This document shows positions 1-13,190 of a stretch of DNA of 64,000 nucleotides, one piece after another. Within the stretch, counting starts at the first letter, position 1. Every line of letters starts with the position of its first letter. The translations under genes and the position numbers were made by a program. This DNA comes from Plasmodium brasilianum (Eukaryota; Apicomplexa; Aconoidasida; Haemosporida; Plasmodiidae), in assembly GCF_023973825.1 (NCBI RefSeq), contig NC_090120.1, positions 372,001 to 436,000 on the forward strand, given 5' to 3'. Under the pieces are notes generated by a model that worked only from the letters and a program-made list of their open reading frames with translations, searched no databases and was not told the DNA's origin.

Positions 1-1239
1 GTATGTCGTAATACAGGAAAAAGTCAGTTATTATAACCAGGATTAAACATTTGATGAAGTATAACACCTTTTAAATAATGAAAAAAAAAGTGCACACTAA
101 AAGAATTTCTATGTCTAATAATATTTGTGTAATTAATCAGATTATACACTGATAATCATATTCTTTCGGAGACATTAAGATAGCATAGTCACTATAAGTG
201 AGAAATAATAAATTAACTTAATCGTAAATTCCCCTAAAAAATATTTTAAACAAAACGTATAACTATCAGAAGAATCAGTATATTTTATTATCATTGTATT
301 GTTTTTCCTATAGAACCATTTGATAAGCGCTAAAGATTACTAAAAACAGTATTTTTAATAATCATTAAAATGAAGTGTTTTATTATTTAAATAATTAATG
401 TCTCTAAAAAATTAAAAACCATAAATCATTAACGAATTTACTAATCTTAAAAAATGCATCTAATGTTAATATTATTATTCTTCATGGGAAATAACTTATG
501 CCTTAACTATAAATATTACGACAGCATAAAGTCCAATAAGATGATATAAGCATATATATTTGTATATATTACTACTTTTGATATTTAATGAACAAAAAAA
601 AAAAATGAAAAATACAAATTATGGTAAAATTTTTAAAAGAATTATAAGTTTTTTTTTAATTACACGTATTCTTTTTATTTTTATGTTTTTTTATATTTTA
701 AAAGGTATACTTACAAATCCCAATTTATATGTTTTCAGTTAACTTCGTTTTAATTCAATTTACGTTCTATATAACTTGCATGATCAAACTTATGTAATCT
801 CTTATTCATTGTGCGTTGATGTGAATTTTCTGAATTGTTCAATGCAAATCTATTATTCTATCTTTTGTGAAGGTTGTCTCTAATTTTATTTTTTTTTACA
901 TTCCTTCTTGTGTAACCAGGATCTTAAATGAATGAAATTTTATTCAGGAAAAAATTAAAAAATATGTATAATATATATATTTTATATTTATAAAATTTTA
1001 ATATAATTAATTATGAATACGAATATGAGGTATTTAGACATTTTAATTAAAATTGTTTACTCTTAAATAAAAGGACATATAGAGAAAAATATTAGGATTT
1101 AAACAATTAAAATATAAATATAAAAAAATTTTGTATTAAAAATATAATTTAAAATTTTTGAAGTATTAAAATTATGGACATTACTCATTTTTAATTAATC
1201 AAATATTTCATTTAAATTATGGTCATCAAATATATATTA
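1..1239. other. Gene-poor AT-rich spacer at left edge
   Basis: I see no supportable gene here. Short hydrophobic frames such as 560-742 are what T-rich sequence gives by chance. No telomere-type repeat is visible, so the chromosome end, if it lies to the left, is outside the window. Confidence 0.5.
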
Positions 1240-1249
1240 AAAACTAATG

Positions 1250-2052
1250 AGAACAGGTTCCAGCGAAAATCTTGAAGTGTCCATGAGCTTGTTAACTTCC
1301 TTTTCTAACTTATTTGTAGATGTTTAATCTTCATGTTGCAATTTTCCTCCTTATTCTTTTATATTATATATGTATGTAGAATTTCAATAGTCATCTTTTT
1401 CTTTAACCTGTGGAATAATGGAGTCCTGTGCTTACCATTCAAAACTTCTTAAGTAATCTTTTCTTTGTTAAGAGTTCTGATAAACGATATTTTGTTCATT
1501 CATTTTCCTTTCATGTCCTTAAATTCTGCCGTCAGGGGAGGTCACTACACCTGATGAAGTACTCAGCATATAAAAATACTCTTTTTTTTTTCCCCAACCA
1601 TTTTAGGATTAACAGACTTTTTTGAATGTTCATTTAGTTTAGCAACCTGTTCTTTTAATCTAGATATGAAAACACAGGAATTATAATTTATATCCCATAT
1701 AATACAATCCTCACGTATTGTTTTATCTATAAAAAAGTCAAAACATTAGAAATTTTTACGTTTTTTTTTATGTTATTTCATATAATGGTTCAATGTAACA
1801 AACGCATTTAACATAATTATCATATTTCTCGATATTACAAATCATATTATTATTAATTGTATTATATTTAGTAAAATAATCAACCATATCATTCTTTTCT
1901 TTCATTTGCTCAAAATAAAAATTATATTCAAGTAATAAATAATTTTTATTTTGTTCACTATAAGTATTAATCTCTACAAAAATAAAGTTTTTGAATAATA
2001 TCTCTTGTAATGTACTTATATTTAGTGATAAAATTTTTTCTTCTTTTTCCAT
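1250..2052 (-). pseudogene. Decayed PIR-like subtelomeric gene fragment
   Basis: On the minus strand a 94-codon open stretch (2052-1768) contains an acidic and aromatic segment followed by a run reading KYDNYVKCVCYIEPLYE. This resembles the central part of PIR proteins, where a YF..YN.I stretch precedes KY..Y..Y and LY positions. Beyond its stop, reading on in other frames gives further protein-like pieces (a segment with EDC and FISRLKEQVAKLNE, then LEKEVNKLMD near 1300), broken by several stops and frameshifts. No start exon or C-terminal membrane helix can be placed. PIR proteins are variant antigens exported to or displayed by infected cells. The family call rests on remembered pattern only. 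STP1 or another exported family is possible. Whatever its family, the copy looks dead. Confidence 0.35.
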
Positions 2053-4136
2053 ATATCCGGTAAGTTAAATACTATTTATGATCATTCTCCTATGTTATCA
2101 CTGAATTAATATTAAATATACCTTTAAATGTTTTTTTCAATCTTAACGCAGAGTTTACTAATACTATCACACTGAATTACGTATGAATTCAAATCTTTGC
2201 AATTTGCATTCAAATAAGATATATTAACCAAATTTTTATTCAATTATTTATATATTTCATGTGATGATAATCTATGTAACATAATATCTTTTAAATATTG
2301 CACAGAAATGCGACTTATATGAAAGCTTAGTTTTCTGTTATGAATATTAAGCGTTCTTCAAAAGAAATGAAACATTAAAATACTAATCCATTATATATTA
2401 TTTCAAGGATAAATGAATATGCACTAAATATTAATCACTTAGTTTCGGCATTTTACTTTATGAAGTGTTAATTAGATAAAATAATAAATACTGAGACTCT
2501 TTGAGATCCTATATATATAAAATAAAAGCATATAATCTACTGGTATATTTAAATAAGTTTTGTATCCATTTTATTGTTTGAACAAGTGTTTTTCAATATC
2601 AGAAGTTCCTTAAATGTCTTTTAACATTAAGTTAAAGTTGTTCTTTTAATGTGACAAAAAATTATCTTTTTTATTTTAGAACAAAAAAAGTAAAAATAAG
2701 GTATACTACATTTTACTTAAAAAGTAATATTATATTGTATACGATTCATTCGTAAAATCCTAATTTATAATCATACTACATAATTATATTAATGACATAT
2801 AATAAAACAAGTTATAAAATTTACACAAATATAAGGTGTGTACTTGTATTTATATGTGCATAGTTGATGATCTTACCTCAACATTTATAGACATCAATAT
2901 AGGTTAGTACAATTTCCTATACAGACATAATAAACTTTTTTATTTAATAATGATATAACATGGCTTTAACTTTTAAATGTTGTAGTTATTTTAACTATTC
3001 TAATTTTTTTTTCTTATGTAGTTAAAATTATACTTTATTTTTTTACCATCTTCAAATAAACTTTTATCCTAAGGGTAAAATTTAAACAAAAGAAAAAGAA
3101 ATGTTAACAACCAACAAATATATTAAAGATAAATAAATAAGGGCCATTTTATTATATAAAAAATATTTTATATTATAGCAGTTTATTTTAATTGTGTAAT
3201 ATTAGATATTGTAAATTTTTTTTAACTAAAAAATTATCCTATTTATTTATGTTCTTGTATGATACTAGTAACAAAAAAATTTATTTTATCTTGAACCAAA
3301 TTATTAAAACGTATAAAATTCACATTGCTCTATAAAAATTATTAAATAAAGATTTAAAAGAAAAATATTACTTATCTATTTAAAATAAAAAAATACTTAA
3401 AAAAAATTCAGAATTAATTTAAAAATAAATAAAAAAAAGGTGTAGAATTTTTTTTTATTTTTAAAATATTAATAAACATGTAAATTTAATTAAAATTTAT
3501 ATACTATATATAACATAATTTATATTATGAAAATGTATATAAGGCCATATTTTAATTTTTTATTTGCATAATAATAATAAAGAAATAATAATATACATTT
3601 TGAAATTAAATCTTCTTGGTTGTTTCATTTATTCTTAATAGAAAATATATCCTATTATTTATAAAGACACTAGAAAATAAAAAAAGAAATATTCTTATAC
3701 ATTTTTGTTATACTTTGTAAGTGAATTTCATAAACCGTTTTCCTTATATATTATGTATTTCTCATTTTCATTAATATAAAATTACATATATTTTTAAATA
3801 AATTATTCTTATTAATAGAATATTGTGTGTATAGTGAAATACCACTTTCTTCTTTATTTACTACAGAAAAAAAAATTATATCAGTCTAAAACTTTTTTTT
3901 TTTTTGTCTTTTTTAAATTTTCATATATTATAGTAAATGTAATATAAATTTTTATTTTTAATACGCAAAATATGAATAACAAGAAGTTACATATATCTCA
4001 ATTTTATATAAAAGGATTTATTATGAAAAAAAATAACATTTGGGGCGTATATTGTTGTATAAGGCCTGAATAAACTGATATTATATAACTGTAGTAATGT
4101 AATGAGTATTATTACATTTTAAAATGAATATCTATA

Positions 4137-4188
<52 letters not shown>

Positions 4189-6288
4189 TTAAAAATGTAG
4201 ATGTATAATTAATAAATATTGGTATAGTTGTATTTTGACTCATATGATACTGTGCAACCTCTAAATTCTAATATAAGCATAGTGATATATTGGCAATAAA
4301 ATATTTAATTGATTTTACTTTTTTTTCTAAAGTTTTCCTAAATAAATTATTAAATAGACTTTCAACTTATTTTTTTGTCTTGCACAAATACAAATTATGC
4401 ATATTTCATATTACATTAATAGGTTTTTATCTATTTCCATATTTAATGGTTATTTTGGTTAATACAAGATATTTATTTTTATTTTTTTTAAATATGCATA
4501 GATTTTTAATAACTCTTTAGTATAATTAATATATATCCATAATATATATTCACAAAAGCAACTGAATGTGCACGTTGCTATTTTGTATAAATTGTATCTA
4601 TTATTATTTTTTTTTCTTTCTAAGGAAAAACCTTAACCATAAACCTCTTTAATTATTAAATTTTAACAAATACTTCAAAAACAAATTATCTCATTATTCT
4701 TCTATGTTCTTATACTTTCCTTTATTGTAATTATACATGTAACCATATTTGTTAAATGTTACATATTATTTTCATTTATCTGTATTTTACCTTTGCAACC
4801 ATTCCTAAAGGAAAAAACAATCATAATCCTAAACGCACAAATTTTAATTTGTTTCATCATAATTCATTATATATGGAAGATATATAAAATATTTTGTTCC
4901 CTATTTTTATAATTTTTACTTTTAATAAGCATTTTACTAAATAAAATTTGATGCACATAATGAAAAAATAAATCCACTGAAATATCATTTTTTAATATTG
5001 TAAATAGGATTACATTCACCAAAAAAATTGTACACTGCAAGCAAAATTTTCTTTGCATAGAAATCTTATTCTTATAAGAAAAGAAGCGTTCAATGAAAAA
5101 TATTCAAAAAGTGATATTATGAAAAAAACATAATAAAATGAAATTAATAAATATATACATCTACATTTAAAAGGTTCGGTAAATTAATAGATTAATAAAA
5201 AATTTAAGGAATCAATAAATCAAAAACATTTAATTGTTAAGTTTGAACACACGAGGTACACATAAATTTTATCAAAAGCAGAAATATTCAAAAATTGAAT
5301 ACAATTATGTAGTGGAGTTTATATTACTACTGAAATTTTAATTAAAAAAAAAAAATAACAGGAAGAACAAAGAAAAAAAATATATTTTTTTAAAAGTAAA
5401 AATATTATATTTTTATGAACTATGGTAAATTTTTATATATATCTTCTTACTAGAGGTTGTTTTCTTTAATTATTTTTTATAAATATTCATGTTACATATT
5501 TTTTTTTAATTTATTTGTTGTCATGATATAATTTTTATAACTTTAAATTTGTTTATCTTTGTACTAATGAGTAAAAAAAGCATTGTGGCTATTTTAGCAC
5601 CTTAAAAAAAAGAAAAAATTAATTGCTAAAAAAAGGTTTATTCATAACTATAATTATATTGTATAAGAAGTAAATATAATTATAAATAAATAGAAACAGT
5701 CGAAAAAAAACAAAAAACCAAGTACTGTAATTATAATTACACTTTGTGGACATCTTTATATTCATATTTTTTTCTTAATTATTTTGTAAAACTGTTCTAT
5801 TCATTTTTTCAGTGAAATTCTGTTACAAAAAAAAAATGTAAATGAAATATTATTCAAACAATTTTTATGCAGGTTGCAAAAAAAATTAAAAATAAGACCA
5901 TATATTTTAATTTTGATTAATTTTTTAAATCACTTAAATCTTTCATGAAATAAATTTTTAAAGCATTGATGCTACAATCATATATATTTATTTAATTATT
6001 TGGTATTTAATTGCCTTTCAACTGCAAAATCATATCATTTTTAGTTAAATATATAAAGATATTTTTATTCCTTTACCAACTAGAAAACGAATTTTCACAA
6101 ATTATAACTGATATTTATTTTCCTACATTCACAAAGAAATTATGTTAGCCTAATAAAGAACATTTTTTTTTTATTTTTATTAAAATATACAAAAATAAAA
6201 AACTGAAAACATTTATTATTATATCTTAGAAATTTCTATTCCTAGAAATATTACAATTATAGAAAATAATAATTATATATTATGAAAT
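2053..6288. other. AT-rich spacer upstream of TRAg copy 1
   Basis: I see no gene. The stretch holds a long pure (TA)n tract at 4141-4185 and many A or T runs. The frames at 4290-4520 (+) and 4867-5058 (-) are hydrophobic, T-rich and lack splice or family signals, so I do not call them. Confidence 0.5.
4141..4185. repeat. (TA)n microsatellite
   Basis: About 22 uninterrupted TA units, one of the longest pure dinucleotide tracts in the window. It is expected to be length-polymorphic. Confidence 0.95.
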
Positions 6289-7269
6289 ATGAAAGTACCG
6301 TACTTTGTTTTTTGCATATTTAGTGCATTCCCTATATTATCATATGCTGCTGATCCTTTAAAGAAATACCTTGATGTGAGATAAAATTAATATATAAAAA
6401 AATATGTAAACTTTCATTGATTACCTTAAAAAATCTATATTATTAATAGATATGAAAGCATTAATATTTTTTTTTAATTTTATGTAGTCTTCTAACAATC
6501 CAGTAAATGTATTTAATAATGTTCCACAAAATACCACGTTAAATAATGTAGAAAATATACCCAGATCAAATAATGTGATTATTCAAGAGGAGTGGAATGA
6601 GTGGATAAACGAATTAGAATTAGACTGGAGAATTTTCAGCACTCACATGGAGAATGAAAAAAACGTGTGGTTTGGTGAGAGAGAAAAGCAGTTCAAAGAA
6701 TTCTTAAAGTACGTCGAAGATAAATGGATGAATCATAATGAAGATATTGAAAAAGAACATAATTGTAATATTTTAAAAAAATCTATAGCCTGGGATGATG
6801 ATGATTGGATAAAGTGGATTAACACAGATGGGAAGGAATTATGCAAAAAGAATGGAAAAATTGGATTACTAAAAGTAAAATGAGTTTTTATAAATTGATT
6901 GTGAAAGGATGGTTTAAATGGATTAATACCAAAATTAAAGCATGGCTGAAACGTCATTGGGAAATTAACGATAATGATAATGCTCATCTCCAAGATTGGG
7001 AGCATGCACCATTCACTAAAATATTATTTAATGCACAGAAAACAATGTGGTTCACGTATAATGAACAAATCATGGGCGAAAAAGAGAATTTGATGGAATG
7101 GTTCAGAAAGAAAGAAGATGAATTAGTAAAAAATGAATGCAGAAATTGGGTAAATTGGGAAAAAAAAAAAAATCAATTATTTAATGAATGGATGAATACT
7201 TTTTTTAACCAGTGGATAAATATGAAACAATGGAATAAATGGTTCGATAACAGCGCAAATTTAAATTAA
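6289..7269 (+). pseudogene. Tryptophan-rich antigen (TRAg), copy 1, single frameshift
   Basis: This is a two-exon TRAg gene. Exon 1 (6289-6375, 29 codons, phase 0) encodes a classical signal peptide starting MKVPYFVFC and ending near SYA. The intron is 6376-6487 (GTGAG...TATGTAG). Exon 2 starts at 6488 and stays open through a Trp-rich segment (EEWNEW, DWIKWIN). Near 6840 the reading frame jumps by one base, consistent with a one-base deletion next to a GAATT, and the Trp-rich protein resumes in the next frame to the stop at 7267-7269. Read straight, the first frame stops at 6883, losing more than half of the C-terminal domain. Proteins of this family are secreted or exported and several bind red cells. 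The C-terminal tryptophan/threonine-rich domain is the family hallmark. A sequencing error is the alternative to a real lesion. Confidence 0.8.
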
Positions 7270-10200
7270 AAAGGAAATCCTGGCAAGGAAAATAAATTCT
7301 AAATTATATTTAATAAGAAAATATTATTATATTTTTGTTTAATTATCAAGGCACATTTAATGTAATAACGGAAGTTCGTAGAATGAACAAGTTCAATAGT
7401 GTAAGTATAAAACCACGAAATTTTCAACAATCTGCTTATAGTATTTTTTGAATACACATTGCATTTGTCATTATAGAAAGGATAAAAAAAAAAAAAAGGA
7501 AAACTTGTTTAATCCACGAACGTAAGTAGTGTTATATAAAAAGTGTAAATGAGTTAAATATGCAATTTTTAAATTGATTACGCATGTTATTAAAACTAAA
7601 TTGAACAGTTTTCTTTTCAAATATATATATATATATATATATTACATATATATTGGTTATTGCAATAATGTTTATTGGATATGTTTTTTTTTTTTTTTTT
7701 GGAGTAATACTGTTTTAATAATAAGAAAATACCTATTTTTTTAATAATTCTCATCCGTTTGTCATTAATTACACAGGATAAATATATATTAATATAAAAT
7801 AATCCATAATATTTCTGCTTTTCACATTTATGTCTTTAATGATTTAAATATATATTATCCTAATGCTTCAGAATCAAGATTTTATAAAAAATAATTCATT
7901 CTTGCTACCGTTGAATGTTTACAAGCATAATAACACAGGTAGGACGTTCATTAAAATAAACTAATAAGTGCCAACATCATGATAATCTTTTTGTATATTT
8001 AAATCTATGACTATTTATATGAAATCATAAGAATTTACTTTTGACAACTTAAATTTTATTTTTTTAATTTGTGAAAACCATGAAATTAAACTACGGGTAT
8101 ATATTCACATTGTTATTTGGCTAATTAAAAATATGTACGTATTAACAGTATTTTGTCATTACTGAAGTAGCGGAAAAAATATTTTTAATATATATTTTAT
8201 CACATTTATCTATAGGCTAGGATTTATTTAATGTAAGATTATATGTACATGTAGCACAGTCTCTGTACTAATTTTTATAAAAATTTAAATTCTTTTATAT
8301 TTTGTAAATTACTATATACTCAAATTTTATTTTCAATATTATGGAAATTTTTCAGCTATCACATTAATTTTTCTCTTACCGTGCTGTATGCGAACTATTA
8401 AAATTTTTACCATTTTCCGCATTTTTTTTTAATTTTTCAAATGAAAAAATTATTTTTAGGATTTTTATTATTACAATGCCATTTTCATAATCACTTGAAT
8501 CATTTCTTTTTGCTTTTTTACACATGAAAAAATGTTAAATAAAAACAAAAACAAAAACGATAACAAAAACGATAACAAAAACAAAAACGATAACAATAAC
8601 AAAAACAAAAACAATAACTTTTACTGTTTTCCCATTTTCATACATAATGTTCCACGTTGTATATATTAATATTACCTTTCAAATAATTTACTAAAAACAA
8701 ACCTGTAGTTTCTACAAAAATCATTTTCACAAATATTATCTTTACTTAGTTGATAATTTCTAATTTAATAATACTTTTCATTTTAATAAGTAATTTCTAC
8801 GATATCATCATGTTAATTGTCTAACAATGTCTTTTTTTCAATTAATATTAAATAAAAATTTATCTCGGTTTGATCTTAATTCAATATTTCAATAATTAAT
8901 TTCAATACTTCATTCTTTTGTATCCCATTATTTTTAGATTTTCATAATATTATTAAAAGAGAACTTTAATATGCCTTTTATAACTGGCTCATATTTGTTC
9001 TACTTTTATGTAATATATTAGCTTTGCTTTTCCTATTAATTTTGATTTATTATAATTTGACTATTTTTATGTTAGTTGTTTTGGTCCAATTTTAACTTTA
9101 AATTTAATAATAATTTGTATCTATTTTAACATATTTTGGATATCAACTCGTTTTCTTTTTTAATTTACGAACGTTTTCATTGCATTTCTAGTTTAATAAT
9201 TAAATAATACATAAAATTTTCATGGCTATTATTTTAATACCTGGTTTAATATATATATATGATGTATGTTCTCTCTTACTACAAAATTGTCCTTCTTTAA
9301 GTAAAATTCAAAATAACACGTACTTTACATTTTTATAAAGATTCTTAGTATGCCAGTTTTATAAACATACTATTACTACTTTTATTTAAATTAATACTTA
9401 TTAAAATTAATTTATTATAATTGTCAAAATTGTAAAACTATTTCATTATTTATTAATAATAAAAGGTTTTTATTTTTTACTCGTTACTTTTTTTTAATTT
9501 ACCATAATCCAAGTTATATTTAAATGGTACACAAATCAGATACTTTTTTTGCATTTACTCAACTGAACAGTATAAAAAAATTTGTAATACTAAATTTTTA
9601 CCATTAATATATCATCAATCTACAAAATATGTAGTTTGTTTTGTCACATTTTTGGTGTACATTCTAATTAAGGTTATATATCATGTACACAACTTACGTC
9701 CTTCACTCCATTTAATTTCAGTTTAATATTTCTTCAATTGGCACATATACATAAATATTAAGTTTTCATTAATAAAACTAAATAAAAAGCATTTTAACAT
9801 CAAATCATAATTTTTAAGAATATCAATATTTATTATGTGGTTAAATATGGGAAAATCCCTAAAATAATAATTTTGAACTTGTGTAAATTATACGAGTTTG
9901 TGAATAACTTAAAAAAAATATTCTGTAAACCTTAAACATTAAACATAAAAAAACACGTATTAATTATAGTAATAGAAATCATATATATAATAATACGTTC
10001 TTGTTTGAAATAATTTTTATTAATGTATCTGTTTTTAATAAAAATTCGCGTAATTCCCATGTATAACAATATAAAATTATTCACGATGCTCATTTTCTTC
10101 TCTTAGCAAAATATGCAAATAAAAAGCTACAACATTTTTTTTAACTTATAAATGAACTCAAAAATATAGAAAAATATTATTCTTACGTGTGTATGTATTG

Positions 10201-12082
10201 TTTTATTAACTTTTTCTTAGTCAACTCGTATTTATTGTATAAAAGAACAATTCCTCAAATTAAGATATAAATTTTTTTTTTATGTTCTTGTTACATATTT
10301 CACACTTCATGCACTTAACGTAATATTGCTGAGCTTATAACATTAATTTTTATAGTTAGAATATTATATTTCTATTTTTCCGTTATTCACTTCATCTCAA
10401 AAACGACATTTTTCATTGTTTATTGTAATTACTTCGTTAAGTGCTATTATGTAAAATCGTTCGAATTAAGGTAATTAATATATGAAATGCTTCAAACGCT
10501 AAGGTCATACATTGTTTTAAATGTAATTATATTAAACATAATAGTGTTACTTGATAAATTCTTCAATATTAATATGTCATTATTTAATTTTCATTTTTTT
10601 TTTTTTATAATTCGAAAAAAAAACTTCCCTCATATTTTATTTATCATTTTTTCCTCTTTTATTATTTTATATTTCTTTTCTTTTTTCATTTATAACTCCT
10701 ACTTGTTCTTACACAGCCAAAAATATTGTTACAAATTATTTCGTATGTATTAATATATTTCACAAACCACTAACATATAGAAGTAATTAATATAACAAAC
10801 ATACCATTTATCACACTTATGTAGAATTCATATATTACTAGTAAAAATTTCTGTATAAGGTAGATACAGATAAATTATTTCTTCTTTTGAATGTTTTTTA
10901 GTAATAGAGTATTATCCTGTGAAAACTAAAATAAAAACCATTTAAAAAAAATTTATTTTTCAAAATCCATTAATAATATTCAGGGAATTTTACGAACTAT
11001 TCTCTTTTTTCTTTTTTTTCTTTTTTTTCGTATAAATCTATTCCTTTTGCCATTGATATATATTTTAAATCTATGAAAAATTGTTCAAAAAAAAAGTAAA
11101 TTAGGTCACATATTGTCAAATAAAATGCAAATATAGAGAAAAATGAAACATTGTTGAATTTTAATCAGATATAAATATTAGTTAAGAGTAATTAGAAAAA
11201 AAAAATAAATAAATGTTTTTTTTATCTACCGTTTTTTTTTTTTTTTTGCTTAATTTTTATAAATGTATAGCACATTTCCTTTTTTTGTTTTAATAAATGT
11301 TTAAAAATATATATTTGATGTACATTTTAATTTAGTTCTTTAAACAATAATTTAAGGACTAACAATTTATCTAACATATTTGCACCATAAAATTATTAAT
11401 GTAAAATTATATGTAGTAAAAATAGATTTCTTCTAATAACAAATAAATATTACTTTTGTTAGTAGATATATACAACATAATTAAATTAATATAAACTATT
11501 AAATATGGAAACAAATCTCAGAATACATATAAGAAACACAACTAAAATATACATAATATATATATATATTTATATTTATTCAGCCTTAAACGATTGTTAT
11601 TCGACTTTAATATTTTGATTTTTCAAATGAAAGTCTTAAAACAAGAATACTACAAAATAAATAATATACTAGAAATTAATGAAAAATAAGCATAAAAGTG
11701 CATAACATATGTAAATATAATTTTCATAAAAATTAAAATATAATTTTGTTTCCTATAAAGTGTCTTCTAAAACAACAACATTACAGTCTTTTATATATAT
11801 TCAATTATTGGTTATGTATATTTGTCTTTTAGCATCCTTTAAAATTCGTTTTTTTTTTATGAATATAATATATTAAATTCTCATTTTTTTTTCTACATAT
11901 TTATATCCTCTCACATTATTCTATAAAAACCCATTATGTAATAATAATTATTCATTAATCTCTCATAAAAAAAATTAAGAAATTCAAAATATTCAAAAGT
12001 TTAAGTATGTAATTATATAAGTTAAAATTTACAGGTATTTTTTTTACACACAAATAACATATACCCTGTTCAGGAAAAAAAA
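7270..12082. other. Spacer between TRAg copies 1 and 2
   Basis: No supportable gene is seen. It contains a (TA)n run at about 7622-7642 and a hexamer repeat at 8541-8618. The hydrophobic Phe/Ile-rich frame at 10487-10753 is typical of chance ORFs in T-rich DNA. Confidence 0.5.
8541..8618 (+). repeat. AAAAAC/GATAAC hexamer tandem repeat
   Basis: Thirteen consecutive hexamers, mostly AAAAAC with interspersed GATAAC and AATAAC. In one plus-strand frame the units read Lys-Asn, Asp-Asn and Asn-Asn, inside a 45-codon ORF (8532-8669). This is the style of low-complexity insert common in Plasmodium proteins. No flanking coding sequence is recognisable, so it is either a simple repeat or a relic of one. 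Confidence 0.9.
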
Positions 12083-13190
12083 ATGGAACCAATTAAGGAT
12101 GTAGAAGGTTTTATGCCAGATACTTCTTTTCTTCGAAATTTAACCGTGAAAAATAGGAACCATGCATTTTCAGATGAAAATTTAAATTATCCAGTATCAG
12201 GTTTATCTTTTTCATTACTCATTTTATCTTCCGCTTTTCTTCTTCTAAACAATATTTCATCCGTAAAATAAAAAGAAAATAAATAATTACATACATATGT
12301 ATATGTGTAAATATTTGTAAATATTTTTAACGATTTAATTTAATTCAAAATGGATGCTATTTTTATGAACCTTTTAAATTTTATTAAATCTTTTTCAGAA
12401 TACGATGGGGCAAGTAATGCGCAATCCAAATGTACCAAAAGAATTGGAGCAAGAAACATTAGAACATCTAACAGAATTAGGAGATATGGAGTAGAGTAAT
12501 TGGATGAAAAAATTGGAGGAAGACTGGAAAATATTCAATCAATCCTTCGATATTAAAAAAAAACATTGGTTGAATAAGGTAGGAAATAACTGGAATGAAT
12601 GGATAAAGAATACACAACATAAGTGGATGCATTATAACGAAAATATGGAAAAGGAATATAATTCCGATATCATGAAAAGATCCAAAAATTGGAACGGTTA
12701 TCAATGGAAAGAATGGATTAATGAAGAGGGAAAATCGTTTATTGAAAAAGATTTTGAAAGATGGATTAATGCAAAAAAGTCCTATTTCTAAAAGGAAATA
12801 ATGAAAAAATGGGTTAAATGGAAAAATAACAAAATCAAAACTTTGTTAATGAGCAAATGGAGATATAAAGAAGATGATTGTTCAGGAAAATGGGAAGGCA
12901 CAGAATTTGCAAAAAAATTATATAAAACAAATAATAATAATTGGATTGAGTGCAAAAAGAAAGTATATATCCAAAGGATGCAATGAATTAAATGGTTACT
13001 TATCAAAGAGTATGTGTATATACATGATGATGGGTGTATGTGGTCAAATTGGGAAAATGATAAACGTGCTGCCTTTTGTGAAGGGATGAATTCCTTTATT
13101 CAGAAATGGACAACAGATAAGCAGTGGAATGTATGGCATATAGAAAGAAAAAATATTAATTCAAAAATGAAATTCACAAAGGGTAAATAA
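12083..13190 (+). pseudogene. Tryptophan-rich antigen (TRAg), copy 2, three in-frame stops
   Basis: This is a two-exon TRAg gene. Exon 1 (12083-12262, 60 codons, phase 0) starts MEPIKDVEGF and ends in a recessed hydrophobic segment (SFSLLILSSAFLLL). The intron is 12263-12398 (GTAAAA...TTTTTCAG). Exon 2 (12399-13190) keeps one reading frame from acceptor to final stop but carries TAG at 12492, TAA at 12789 and TGA at 12984. The first and third sit where the family pattern predicts tryptophan, one base from TGG. No frameshift is needed to follow the Trp-rich domain to its end. Read straight, the product would stop after about 31 codons of exon 2, before the Trp-rich domain. The sequence points to a recently inactivated gene. 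A wrong base call at every stop is unlikely. Confidence 0.82.

Noticed and set aside
454..549. Short plus-strand frame starting MHLMLILLFF near the left edge
   Set aside because: It has only 31 codons, no partner exon or family match, and is within chance expectation.
10487..10753. Hydrophobic frames upstream of the TRAg copies (4290-4520, 10487-10753, 17231-17479), possibly a repeated membrane-protein relic
   Set aside because: T-rich spacers give Phe/Ile/Leu/Tyr-rich frames by chance. The three do not align convincingly with each other and have no splice sites or conserved charged residues.
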